A DNA stretch of 64,000 bases, taken from Patescibacteria group bacterium (lineage in GTDB: Bacteria > Patescibacteriota > Patescibacteriia > 2-12-FULL-60-25). Made by a program: the position numbers and the translations under genes. The notes under the pieces were generated by a model. That model was not told where the DNA came from and made no database searches. It was given only the letters and a program-made list of their open reading frames with translations. The stretch is taken from NCBI GenBank assembly GCA_031082005.1, contig JAVHLR010000001.1:501251-565250 (forward strand), given 5' to 3'. Shown one piece after another: positions 1-7,321 of this stretch. Each line of letters opens with the position of its first letter. The stretch's first letter is position 1.

Positions 1-2
1 GA

Positions 3-257
3 GCGTTATTGACCTTCGCCGTCATCATCTTCATCCAGCAGTCAGAAGGACACGTTATTGTGCCTAAAGTCATGGAGAAGGCAGTGGGACTTAATCCGCT
101 GATCAGTATTTTAGCTTTGCTGGTAGGCGCCGAACTTTTTGGGCTGCTCGGCGCCCTGTTCGCCATCCCTGTCGCTACCGCCGTATCAGCCATCCTCTCC
201 GAACTGTATCGTCAGCGAGCTGCTTTGCGGCAAGCCTCGAACAAGACATATGAGTAA
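3..257 (+). CDS. AI-2E family transporter, C-terminal fragment
   Basis: The open frame runs in from the window edge, so only the last ~84 residues are present. The segment has two hydrophobic helices separated by a short turn, with the sequence VPKVMEKAVGLNPLISI and the glycine-rich LVGAELFGLLGALFAIP, which is the typical ending of the AI-2E/PerM family (Pfam PF01594) of polytopic inner-membrane proteins. What the protein transports cannot be told from this part; family members have been linked to autoinducer-2 export or ion antiport. The stop codon lies inside the start of the next gene (8-base overlap), so the two are probably cotranscribed and translationally coupled. Confidence 0.85.
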   Translation, partial: ALLTFAVIIFIQQSEGHVIVPKVMEKAVGLNPLISILALLVGAELFGLLGALFAIPVATAVSAILSELYRQRAALRQASNKTYE

Positions 258-633
258 TGAAAACAAATGTTGTCCATCAACAAAGATAATCGCTCCGATA
301 CTGTTTGTTTTTATCTTGGTGGGAGCAGTTTATTTGGTCGTCTATTCAAAACTATCTGTATCCAAGCTCGAGCAGGGAACTATTTCACAACCTTCTGTAG
401 AAAGCGATTTGCATACGTCGTGGCTCATCCAAGTCCGCTCAATCATGTCGGATTTGTCTACCATAACTACGCCCACGCAAGCAGAGGAGATGCAACACAG
501 CCTATTGGAGTTACGTGTTGCCGGACAGGATAGGGAGACCCACCTGCAACTTGTTTTACTCCTTGGTGACTTGGAAAGGGGAGATACGCAGGCGCTAGAA
601 AAAATTGAATCAATATTGAGTTCATTGAAATAA
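250..633 (+). CDS. Small single-span membrane protein, unknown
   Basis: A 127-residue protein whose ATG overlaps the end of the transporter gene. The N-terminus is short and polar with two adjacent cysteines (KCCPS), followed by one membrane segment at about residues 14-34 (IIAPILFVFILVGAVYLVV), then a polar helical domain of about 90 residues rich in Leu, Gln and Glu. No family recognised. The topology suggests a small protein anchored with its helical domain outside the membrane. The next gene starts three bases after the stop, so this is a middle gene of an operon running from the transporter onwards. Confidence 0.7.
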   Translation: MSNENKCCPSTKIIAPILFVFILVGAVYLVVYSKLSVSKLEQGTISQPSVESDLHTSWLIQVRSIMSDLSTITTPTQAEEMQHSLLELRVAGQDRETHLQLVLLLGDLERGDTQALEKIESILSSLK

Positions 634-636
634 TTT

Positions 637-1398
637 ATGCCCGAAAACACAAACCGAGCTGATACAAGAACAGAACCGATACCAGCAGGCGTTACAAACG
701 CAAAACCAGTGATAGCGACACCCGTTACGCCGCAACCGAAAAAAATTGCGCCCATCAAACCGAAATTCGGCAAGAACGCCATGCTTTTCATCGGTGTCAT
801 AACCTTGACCGTATCAGGCCTTCTGCTGGCGCTCGGTGTCTTGGTGGCAAAAAGCGGCATAGTCGAGCTTACACTGTTGTCTCGTCTGTATTACGGCCCT
901 GTGCCTGCACGACAGCTCGATGCGACGCCGGTTCCAGCAGCAGAGTTCATCGGCTTTCTTGATTCCAGGCTCAAGCAGGCTTACGCGGTATCTCCAGTGC
1001 CTCCATATCGCGCGGTCATCAACGAAAAGGAAATTTCAGGAGCTCTGTTTAATGCTCTGCCAGGAGCGCTGCGTGATTCAAAATGGTCGGTCGATAAGGC
1101 ACAGATACTTGTCAGAGAGGATGATTTTGAATATTTTTCCCATTTTTCTCGTGGCGCCTTAAGCTTGGAGGTGTTGATCAGGATGAAACCCGTCCTTGAA
1201 GCTGGTTCCGTGCGTTTCGATGTCCAATCTATCCAAGTGGGTGACTACGCATTGCCTGTGCCGATTGCCCAGACTTTGGCGGCCTACTATTTTGGCCGCG
1301 ATCTTGGGACATGGACCCTGACTTTCGGTAGTTTGCGCATCAATAGACTGACTTTGCACGAGGGTTACGTAGAGATTTTTGTCAACGAATTGAAGTAG
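637..1398 (+). CDS. Single-span membrane protein, unknown (YpmS-like at most)
   Basis: 253 residues: a Pro/Lys-rich cytoplasmic leader of ~48 residues, a membrane helix at about 49-72 (MLFIGVITLTVSGLLLALGVLV), then an extracytoplasmic domain of ~180 residues. The last 60 residues (GDYALPVPIAQ..., LRINRLTLHEGYVEIFV) loosely recall the extracellular lipid-binding-like domain of YpmS/DUF2140 proteins, but this is a weak impression only. Starts 3 bases after the preceding stop and shares its operon. No catalytic motif visible. Confidence 0.65.
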   Translation: MPENTNRADTRTEPIPAGVTNAKPVIATPVTPQPKKIAPIKPKFGKNAMLFIGVITLTVSGLLLALGVLVAKSGIVELTLLSRLYYGPVPARQLDATPVPAAEFIGFLDSRLKQAYAVSPVPPYRAVINEKEISGALFNALPGALRDSKWSVDKAQILVREDDFEYFSHFSRGALSLEVLIRMKPVLEAGSVRFDVQSIQVGDYALPVPIAQTLAAYYFGRDLGTWTLTFGSLRINRLTLHEGYVEIFVNELK

Positions 1399-1441
1399 TC
1401 TTGAAACAATCCTGCTCATCAGACAAAATGGTGATAACGGA

Positions 1442-2203
1442 ATGATTTTGCTCATCAGACTGTTGCCATTAGCCGTAGGCGCACTCGAAGTGTTCTTATT
1501 TTGGTCGCAGTATAGTTTTCCGTCGAGTTACCCATATTTGGTTCTTGTGGCCTTCGGCGTAGTTCCCGTAACTTCGCGCATCATTGCCGGGCGCCAAGTG
1601 AAGGTGTTGGATCTGTTGGAAAAGATGTTTCCGACCTACATCCTTTTGGCGGCTCTCGGTTTTGCCCTGTTGCTTGCCGAGGGGCGCGTGCAGGTGATGC
1701 TACTCATACTGCTGGCTGGTTTCGCTTCCTTCATATCCCTGGAATTGCTATTTAAGTACGCCAGAAATCCTCGAGCCTACCCGGTTAACGGGTTGTCGCA
1801 CGTGAATCTTGCGTACGTTCCTCTCATCATTTGGTACGCCGCTTCTACGTCAGCCGGTCTGATGATCTTTTTGCATTCGAGCGGAGTATGGCATGTCGCA
1901 GCAGCCTTTCTCCTAGGTGTCGTTATTTTTCGCACAACCGGCCACCCGGGCGCAACCTCGCAACAGAATTATGTTTGGATGGTGGTCGGTGGTTTACTGG
2001 GCCTTGAGGTCGGTCTCATCGGTCTACTCCTTCCGACCAGTACGCAGATCCAAGGTTTGGTGGCCGCCATCATCTTTTGCGGAATTTTGAGGGTCAGACG
2101 CTACTTATACGACCCCAAGCCCTCAACGCGCACAGCGTGGGCAGAAGTTTCATTGGGCGCCTTGGCTCTACTCGTGGCGTTGGGTAGTGCCAAGTGGCTT
2201 TGA
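1442..2203 (+). CDS. Polytopic membrane protein, unknown
   Basis: 253 residues, almost entirely hydrophobic with about seven or eight predicted membrane helices separated by short loops (for example LFLWSQYSF, YILLAALGFALLLAEG, VMLLILLAGFASFISLELLF). One longer polar loop near residues 100-118 holds RNPRAYPVNGLSH. I do not recognise the family. The gene follows the previous one after 43 bases and has a promoter-free upstream region, so it is likely part of the same transcription unit. Confidence 0.65.
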   Translation: MILLIRLLPLAVGALEVFLFWSQYSFPSSYPYLVLVAFGVVPVTSRIIAGRQVKVLDLLEKMFPTYILLAALGFALLLAEGRVQVMLLILLAGFASFISLELLFKYARNPRAYPVNGLSHVNLAYVPLIIWYAASTSAGLMIFLHSSGVWHVAAAFLLGVVIFRTTGHPGATSQQNYVWMVVGGLLGLEVGLIGLLLPTSTQIQGLVAAIIFCGILRVRRYLYDPKPSTRTAWAEVSLGALALLVALGSAKWL

Positions 2204-2254
2204 TCAAAAAAATCCATCTGCGATGAGATGATTGTCGCGCAAGCGGAATTATAG

Positions 2255-2260
2255 TAAACT
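2255..2260 (+). promoter_or_regulatory. -10 box (TAAACT) for the HtrA-like gene
   Basis: TAAACT lies 8 bases before the GTG start at 2269; the same hexamer serves in the same place before 28798 and 63820. An overlapping TATAGT (2250-2255) is an alternative -10. Transcription from either would give a message with no or a very short leader. Confidence 0.45.
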
Positions 2261-2268
2261 TACGTCAC

Positions 2269-3462
2269 GTGATGTTTATGCGGAACGCTTTGCCAAAAGA
2301 ATTTTTTTCCGGACTCGGACGTAGCATCTTCCTGATTTTCGTCGCCGCTAGTTGCGGTGGTTTGGCTGGCGGTGCCGCCGGCTTTTATGCATCGTCTTTC
2401 GATTACGGCGGAACGCTCGATCTCGAACAGCGGATCAGAGAAAGTCTAGAGTCCAGGAATGCCTCCTCGACCGTATCGGTCATCAAGGTGGAACGACCCT
2501 CGCTCTCCACTATCGTGCCATCCATTTTCTTCAAGCGCGGCGGTTCGGCTGTGGCCGGTGTTTATCGCGCGCCGGCAAACAAGGTCGCTGGTGCTGTACT
2601 TGAGGATACGGCCTTGTTGGGGCAGGCAGTAGCATTGACCTCTGATGGTTGGTTCGTGACCCCGGCTGAAACGTTGGAGGGACTGAAATCGAATGAAGCG
2701 ATATTGTGGTACGACCGAAAAGCGTATCCCGTGGAGAAAGGCATCATGGACAACTTGGACGGTGTTGCCTTCGTCAAAGTGAACGCCAGAGACGTCCCGG
2801 TCTTCTCATTCTCGCGCGTACAGGATTTGGCGATCGGCGCAGAACTCTGGAGCGAAAAAAGGCCTTCAGAATACGCGCCATCGGTCGCCACTGACCTCAA
2901 TTTCAATGCAGCACCGAACAGCCGCATGACGAGCGAAACATCGGCGCGTCGCATCGGTATGAGCGGCGTCGCCTTGGCGGGAGATATGGGAGCTCCTGTC
3001 TGGAACGACGAAGGACAATTGGTCGGCGTCGTGGAGAGCGGGGTGGGGGAGCAGTTGAGATTGATCCCCGCGTCGCTTATTGCGTCGTCATTACCCTCGT
3101 TGTTGTCTGATGGTCAGGTCAGACACGCATATCTCGGCGTCGTGACGATGGATTTGGCCAGCGCCAAAAGGCTTGACGTCGCAGAAGACGAAGCTCGTTA
3201 CGGCGCATTGATTTCCGACGATAAAAAAATAAATAGGGTGGGTGTAGCTAAGGATTCGCCGGCGGCTAAAGCAGGATTGAAGAACGGCGACGTGATTTTA
3301 CGTGTCGAACGTGATATTCTTGATGGCACGACAGACTTAGGGGAAATCCTCTCTGAATACAAGCCGGGTTCCGAAGTTACATTGCGCATTTTGCGCGAAA
3401 AGCAGGACTTGGACATCAAGGTCAGTCTTGGCTCGATCATCACAAGCGAAACTTTAAAATGA
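2269..3462 (+). CDS. HtrA/DegP-like pseudoprotease with PDZ domain
   Basis: 397 residues: an N-terminal membrane anchor (about 18-41), a chymotrypsin-fold region (about 110-275) and one C-terminal PDZ domain (about 285-390, with SPAAKAGLKNGDVILRV). The fold landmarks of DegP are recognisable, but the catalytic triad is not: the His site (VTNNHV in DegP) reads VTPAET with Glu134, and the GNSGGP serine loop reads GDMGAP with Met240 in place of Ser. Only the Asp (Asp164 in DGVAF) may survive. The protein is therefore predicted to bind rather than cut its clients, perhaps as an envelope chaperone or adaptor. GTG start chosen because it sits 8 bases from a -10 box; ATG at 2272 or 2278 is possible. 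A Wzz-like gene follows after 3 bases. Confidence 0.85.
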   Translation: MMFMRNALPKEFFSGLGRSIFLIFVAASCGGLAGGAAGFYASSFDYGGTLDLEQRIRESLESRNASSTVSVIKVERPSLSTIVPSIFFKRGGSAVAGVYRAPANKVAGAVLEDTALLGQAVALTSDGWFVTPAETLEGLKSNEAILWYDRKAYPVEKGIMDNLDGVAFVKVNARDVPVFSFSRVQDLAIGAELWSEKRPSEYAPSVATDLNFNAAPNSRMTSETSARRIGMSGVALAGDMGAPVWNDEGQLVGVVESGVGEQLRLIPASLIASSLPSLLSDGQVRHAYLGVVTMDLASAKRLDVAEDEARYGALISDDKKINRVGVAKDSPAAKAGLKNGDVILRVERDILDGTTDLGEILSEYKPGSEVTLRILREKQDLDIKVSLGSIITSETLK

Positions 3463-3465
3463 TTT

Positions 3466-4074
3466 ATGGCGACGAATAACGTAGTTAGGTTGTACACGCG
3501 CAACTGGAAAACCCTGGCGTTGCTGGCGCTTATCGGCACCTTGCTTGCCCTGGGTTTCTCTTTCGCCCAAACATGGCGCTATTCGTCGACTGTCCGCGTT
3601 CTCATCATCCAGACAAACGCTACCGGCTTGGATCCCTACACGGCCATCAAATCGACCGAGCGTATCGCTCAAAATCTATCCGAGATTATCTATACCAGCA
3701 GCTTCTTCAACTCGGTCGTCGCCCAGGGAAAAATCGACTCGTCTTATTTTCCGTCTGACGAAATCAAGAAACGTAAAAAATGGAAAGACGCTATCGAGAC
3801 TATCATAACCCCAAACACCGGAGTCGTCTCAATCGTCGCTTACCATCCGAACCGCGATCAGGCCACCGAGTTGGCTGTTGATGTCGCCAAGCAACTCCAA
3901 GAAGTCGTACCGAACTACTTCGGCTATTCGGTGCGGGTCCAGATCATCGATGACCCGTTACCGTCCGGCTTTTTCGCGAAACCTGACTTGACACGCAATT
4001 TACCTGTCGGTGCCGTAGTCGGTTTCTTGCTTGGATCGGTTTGGGTCTTAGGCCGTCCGAGAAGGGTAGAGTAA
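3466..4074 (+). CDS. Wzz-type polysaccharide chain-length/co-polymerase protein
   Basis: 202 residues with the classic Wzz layout: a membrane helix near the N-terminus (about 14-36), a mostly extracytoplasmic helical/beta region, and a second helix near the C-terminus (about 177-197, VGAVVGFLLGSVWVLG) preceded by a proline-rich DDPLPSGFFAKPDLTRN, like the proline-rich segment of Wzz proteins (PF02706). No kinase domain is attached. Such proteins set the length of polysaccharide chains made by a flippase/polymerase system; none of those partners is in this window. Begins 3 bases after the HtrA-like gene, so the two are cotranscribed. Confidence 0.75.
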   Translation: MATNNVVRLYTRNWKTLALLALIGTLLALGFSFAQTWRYSSTVRVLIIQTNATGLDPYTAIKSTERIAQNLSEIIYTSSFFNSVVAQGKIDSSYFPSDEIKKRKKWKDAIETIITPNTGVVSIVAYHPNRDQATELAVDVAKQLQEVVPNYFGYSVRVQIIDDPLPSGFFAKPDLTRNLPVGAVVGFLLGSVWVLGRPRRVE

Positions 4075-4098
4075 GGAAGCTGAAACAGAAATTTTGTC

Positions 4099-4120
4099 AT
4101 CCCGGCCTTTGTGCCGGGAT
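4099..4120 (+). repeat. Short GC-rich hairpin, partial REP-like element
   Basis: ATCCCGGC and GCCGGGAT form a perfect 8-bp stem around a 6-base loop, preceded by GTC. The same ATCCCGG...CCGGGAT unit is the right half of the element at 8299-8360. It lies just after the Wzz-like gene and could also end its transcript, but there is no T-run. Confidence 0.6.
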
Positions 4121-4202
4121 TGTGTTTGAATAATCCAAAAACCCTCAATTTCCGGGGCAGTACGGGTCAATTCGGAAGCATAATATTCTGTAAACCATAT
4201 TC

Positions 4203-4231
4203 TTGACAAGATTATGGTTTTATGCTATATT
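4203..4231 (+). promoter_or_regulatory. Sigma70-type promoter, near-consensus
   Basis: TTGACA (4203-4208), 17-bp spacer, TATATT (4226-4231), with TG one base before the -10. Predicted start of transcription is about 4238, giving a leader of roughly 95 bases before the lipoprotein gene at 4334. Confidence 0.75.
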
Positions 4232-4333
4232 TATCAGTTAAAAAAGTGTAAGTTCTATACATAACGTCTGTTGCCGAAAAACGCTGTAATGACTTGTTTT
4301 TCGGGAGCAGATGTTCCAGAAAGAGAGCTAAAA

Positions 4334-4591
4334 ATGCGCAATTTCGCGCTCGTAGTAGTTCTTGCCACATATTCCGTCCTTTCCATGGGTTGTAGCCTCT
4401 CCGCCGTCCGCACTGCGCCCTCCCCCTCGTCGACCGCGGCCGCGAAGAAGCCCGCAACTCCGGCGCAGCAGGAGTGCTTCCGGAAAACCCTTGATCAGTG
4501 TCAGAGGGAGAGGCAATCGCGCTTCGCACCGATCGTACTGTACAGCATGACTTCGTGCGAAGATCGCGCAAACTCCTGTTTCTCCAAGTAA
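4334..4591 (+). CDS. Small cysteine-paired lipoprotein
   Basis: 85 residues from the ATG after AGAGAGCTAAAA. A short positive N-terminus and hydrophobic stretch end in a lipobox (LSMG-C20), so the mature protein is a membrane-anchored lipoprotein. A Ser/Pro/Ala linker follows, then a helical region with two cysteine pairs, C48-x7-C56 and C75-x6-C82. Similar paired cysteines occur in the next three secreted proteins downstream, so this is probably the first member of a related group. Function unknown. Codon use is rich in G/C at third positions, unlike the genes before 4.1 kb. A longer in-frame start at 4271 is possible but has no good signal peptide. Confidence 0.7.
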   Translation: MRNFALVVVLATYSVLSMGCSLSAVRTAPSPSSTAAAKKPATPAQQECFRKTLDQCQRERQSRFAPIVLYSMTSCEDRANSCFSK

Positions 4592-4617
4592 TCCCGCCCT
4601 TTTCACCTCTTCAAAAC

Positions 4618-4677
4618 GGCAAGTTCACTCAAACTTGCCCGTTCCCACTGGTTGGGTTTAGATGCTTGTAAACCCAA
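4618..4677 (+). terminator. Two consecutive hairpins after the small lipoprotein gene
   Basis: GGCAAGTT/AACTTGCC (4618-4639, perfect 8-bp stem) and TTGGGTTTA/TAAACCCAA (4652-4677, perfect 9-bp stem). They lie 27 bases after the stop codon. Neither is followed directly by a T-run, so termination is inferred from position. A TTTTTTT tract occurs at about 4702. Confidence 0.45.
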
Positions 4678-4757
4678 TCGATGCCGAACGCATGTGGCTT
4701 TCATTTTTTTCGCAGTTTTACATCTTCAAGAAGATGGATTAAAGTCACAGCCCATAC

Positions 4758-4786
4758 TTGACAAAAATGACGGATTGTGATATTTT
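4758..4786 (+). promoter_or_regulatory. Sigma70-type promoter with long structured leader
   Basis: TTGACA (4758-4763), 17-bp spacer, TATTTT (4781-4786). Transcription would begin near 4793 and run through about 250 bases of leader before the gene at 5046. Confidence 0.7.
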
Positions 4787-4824
4787 CATCAGTTCATTAG
4801 AGTTTAAGAACGTCCGCGTTTTGA

Positions 4825-4917
4825 GGCCGTTCCGTAGCGATTTGGAGGTTTTCCTCCTCTTCCAAATCAATCCGGGACGGCCCCAGGACGCGAGTCCAGG
4901 GGCTTAAGCACTTCGCT
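4825..4917 (+). other. Structured 5' leader RNA (three nested or adjacent hairpins)
   Basis: The gene-free stretch 4592-5045 holds the promoter and then this region. GGCCGT (4825) pairs with ACGGCC (4877) and inside it GATTTGGA (4839) pairs with TCCAAATC (4861), making one long interrupted stem-loop. CCCCAGGAC/GTCCAGGGG follows with one A.A mismatch, then TAAGC/GCTTA. Between here and the start codon lies a further GCGCC/GGCGC stem near 4991. It could be a cis-acting leader or an independent small RNA; no known riboswitch class is recognised. Confidence 0.5.
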
Positions 4918-5045
4918 TAGGTTGAACCTTACAATTTGGATCAGAAGAAGAGTCATCCGCACGGTTGCGGAGGACTGCGGAGTTTTTGCTGGCGCCACGT
5001 GGCGCGCGTCTCAAAACGTGCGGCCACGAGCCGCGGAGGAATCCC

Positions 5046-6284
5046 ATGAAGAAGATCAGTTTCGCGTGTTTCATCTGTTTTTCGCTTCTCCTCACCGGCG
5101 CCGCGTCGGCGCAAAACCAGCCCGAAGGTGGATCGACCATCGACCCGCCGCCCGCCGCCTCGGCCCCCGCAGGTAACCCCTGTGGGACGGATGCCGCCTG
5201 CAACGCCGCCCTGGCGCAGTGCCGGACGGATCTGAACACTTCGGCGACCGCGGCCAGCAATCTGGTCACTGCGCTCGCAGCGTGTCAGGGGAACCTGAAG
5301 AAGACGGTTCCCGTGCCGCCCCCTGTCAAGCTCCCACCGCCCCCCGAGTGCTTGAATGGTGGTGTCCAGAGCGACAAGCCGGACAGCGTGGCCATCATCG
5401 TCCGTGGCAAGTGGGTCTGCGTGGCGACGGACGAAGTGTACCGCTACATCGCGGGACTTCGTCAGGACGTCAACAGGCTCCAAGGACAGGTTCCGGACTG
5501 GCAGCGCTACAAGACCTTGGTCGACAACCTTACGGTATTGCTTGGTCAGCCGGGATCGCAATTCTCCAGCCAGTACGCGAACCTCTTCGCCTGGCAGGAG
5601 TCCGCAGAGGCACGGCTGCAGCGCATCGCCGAAATCGATCGGTGGATCAACGAGTCTCTGTTGCCGTGGATGGCAATGCACGACCAGGCCATCAACACCC
5701 TGTGCCCGGCCGTTGCGTCTTGCGGAGCCACCGACTTCCAGTGCCGCTGCGAGCAGGCAGCCAAGAAGAACCAGGGCACCCGCGTCGACTTCTCGCTCGG
5801 CGCCCGCGGTCTGCTCATGCATCGGCCCAGCGCTGGTGTCGCCGGCGGGATCGAGGGATACGCGGAACTCGAAGTCCGCATCCCGAACAGCAAGGTCGGT
5901 GTCCTCGCTGACGTCGGCGTCGGCATCATCGGAGACTCCGACACCGGCACGCAGTTCACCACCTCGCAGACGATCGCAATCCGCGGATACTTCGGCGAGG
6001 AAGAGCGAACCAGCCTCGACTTCGGCCCGTCCTTCCGGCAGTACTTCTCGACCCACTCCGCTGGGTACCAAGGGGTACTCCAGGACAAGGGAATGGGGAT
6101 GGAGATCGACGGCCGGCTCCAGCTTCGGCACTGCTTCACCGCTGCTGCCTGTCTGGGGCTCGGCGGCTACCTCGGCGGCTCGCCCACCACGAACTACTTC
6201 CCGCAACCTGGGGAAGTCGCTCGTGACAAGGGCTTCACCGGGGGTGGCTTCCTCTCCGTCTCCGGCGTCGTCACCAAGTTCTGA
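5046..6284 (+). CDS. Secreted protein with beta-barrel-like C-terminal half
   Basis: 412 residues. The ATG follows a good ribosome site (GGAGGAATCCC), and the protein opens with a cleavable signal peptide (about 1-22, ending ASA-Q). After it come a Pro/Ala-rich linker, a helical segment with C52-x6-C59, a second proline-rich linker near 88-101, a helical region to about 240, and from about 255 a series of alternating amphipathic strands (RVDFSLGARGLLMH, GYAELEVRI, GVLADVGVGIIG, QTIAIRGYFG, TSLDFGPSFRQYF, GRLQLRHCFTAAACLGLGGYLGG). The last residue is Phe in GVVTKF, as in the C-terminal signal of outer-membrane beta-barrels. This suggests an outer-membrane or surface protein of diderm origin. 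G/C-rich codon use. Confidence 0.7.
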   Translation: MKKISFACFICFSLLLTGAASAQNQPEGGSTIDPPPAASAPAGNPCGTDAACNAALAQCRTDLNTSATAASNLVTALAACQGNLKKTVPVPPPVKLPPPPECLNGGVQSDKPDSVAIIVRGKWVCVATDEVYRYIAGLRQDVNRLQGQVPDWQRYKTLVDNLTVLLGQPGSQFSSQYANLFAWQESAEARLQRIAEIDRWINESLLPWMAMHDQAINTLCPAVASCGATDFQCRCEQAAKKNQGTRVDFSLGARGLLMHRPSAGVAGGIEGYAELEVRIPNSKVGVLADVGVGIIGDSDTGTQFTTSQTIAIRGYFGEEERTSLDFGPSFRQYFSTHSAGYQGVLQDKGMGMEIDGRLQLRHCFTAAACLGLGGYLGGSPTTNYFPQPGEVARDKGFTGGGFLSVSGVVTKF

Positions 6285-6317
6285 TCCTACCAACCGACCC
6301 ACAACGGGTCACTCACC

Positions 6318-6349
6318 AAGCTCGCGAGACATCCTCTGTCTCCGAGCTT
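6318..6349 (+). other. Long hairpin between secreted-protein genes
   Basis: AAGCTCG (6318) pairs with CGAGCTT (6343), with an inner GAGACA/TGTCTC stem, an almost perfect 13-bp stem-loop. It lies 33 bases after a stop codon and could end transcription or stabilise the mRNA end; no T-run follows. The rest of 6285-6450 contains another G/C-rich foldable stretch (6391-6426). Confidence 0.5.
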
Positions 6350-6450
6350 CACACGAGATGGTTTCACCTGAAGCCGTTTCATGTGAGCGCTGGTCCCACC
6401 CATCCGGGGTGCTGGACGAGCGCACGGTCTTTCACAAAAGGAGAATGCTA

Positions 6451-6870
6451 ATGCATTCGAGATTCACACTGTTTGTGTTGGTGCTGTTCGTGTTGGCTCT
6501 CGGTGCATGCAAGAAGGATCCGCCTCCCGCACCGCCCCCGCCTCCCGCACCGCAGCCCTGCTGCAGCGTGCAGTGCTACGAGGACGTGCGGACGTGCAAG
6601 AGCACGATCGAGACGACGCTGAACAACATCGAGAAGATGGCGTCGCTCGTCAAGGCGAGATGCACCGAAGCGTGCCCCGGAAGAACCTGCGAGCTCCTCA
6701 AGGAAGCCGAAGGAATCCGCCGCCAGACGAGGACGCTAGGACTCCAGGCGTGCGACTGCAAGGCCGACACCGCGAGGTGTGAAGCCCTGCGAAAGCAAGC
6801 GCTGGACGTTCAGGATGAGATGAGCCGCCTTGTGAAGGCGTGCGCGGAGGCCAACTGTGGCCGCCCGTAG
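6451..6870 (+). CDS. Cysteine-rich helical lipoprotein
   Basis: 139 residues. The ATG at 6451 is 7 bases from AAAAGGAGA; an in-frame ATG at 6445 is too close to it. The signal sequence ends in a lipobox (LALGA-C20). A proline-rich linker (about 24-36) is followed by an alpha-helical domain containing 12 cysteines, including C42-x6-C49 and C103-x6-C110, with CTEAC at 71-75 between. The spacing suggests helices tied by disulfide bonds outside the cytoplasm. Function unknown. It overlaps the next lipoprotein gene by 14 bases, so the two are translated together. G/C-rich codons as in its neighbours. Confidence 0.75.
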   Translation: MHSRFTLFVLVLFVLALGACKKDPPPAPPPPPAPQPCCSVQCYEDVRTCKSTIETTLNNIEKMASLVKARCTEACPGRTCELLKEAEGIRRQTRTLGLQACDCKADTARCEALRKQALDVQDEMSRLVKACAEANCGRP

Positions 6871-7285
6871 CGCATTCGCGACGCTCATCGCCTCGATCAT
6901 CGTTCTGCCTGCCGCGTGTGTCTGTAACGGCACACCGAGCAAGCCGGACGCCACCCCGCCCGCTGCATCGTCGAGCGAGGAAGCGGAAACCCCGCCTCCT
7001 GCGAAAGACGCGTGTGGCAAGTCGCGCGACGTCTGCAAGCAGACGGTCGGAAGCGCGTCCCGCACCTATATCATGGCCAAGTCCACGCAGGCAATCTGCG
7101 GGGATGCGGCTGACGCTGGTGTCGCGGTTCATCCGCATGCCAGTGACACGGCCAAGGTCGAGAAGTTCGGCCAAGGCGAATGTGAGTCGGAATTGGCGGA
7201 GTGCGAGAAGATCCGCTCCACCGTGGTCAAGGATATGGCCGACGCCCTCGACATGATGGGCAAGGCCTGCGGATACTCGAAGTAG
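6857..7285 (+). CDS. Cysteine-paired lipoprotein, relative of the preceding one
   Basis: 142 residues from a GTG start inside the end of the previous gene, with GGAGG (6847-6850 region) just upstream. Signal sequence and lipobox end in LPAA-C21. A Pro/Ser/Glu/Ala linker (about 26-50) leads into a helical domain with twin pairs C53-x6-C60 and C109-x6-C116 plus C81 and C138. The layout (lipobox, proline linker, helix with C-x6-C, second helix with C-x6-C) repeats that of the proteins starting at 4334 and 6451, which suggests one divergent family. No enzymatic motif. Probably exported and anchored in a membrane. Confidence 0.72.
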   Translation: MAARSAFATLIASIIVLPAACVCNGTPSKPDATPPAASSSEEAETPPPAKDACGKSRDVCKQTVGSASRTYIMAKSTQAICGDAADAGVAVHPHASDTAKVEKFGQGECESELAECEKIRSTVVKDMADALDMMGKACGYSK

Positions 7286-7321
7286 CAAACAACCCGCACA
7301 AGAGCGGGGGAGAGGTTTCAG

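Noticed and set aside
4953-6302. Long minus-strand open frame (449 codons) opposite the barrel-like gene
   Set aside because: It mirrors the G/C-rich plus-strand gene, has Arg/Gly/Val-rich composition with no motif, no signal and no ribosome site. The plus gene has a signal peptide and Shine-Dalgarno.
5356-6870. 504-codon plus-strand frame starting inside the barrel-like gene
   Set aside because: Only its last part (from 6451) is real; the first 365 codons are Ser/Arg/Thr-rich shadow of the other frame.
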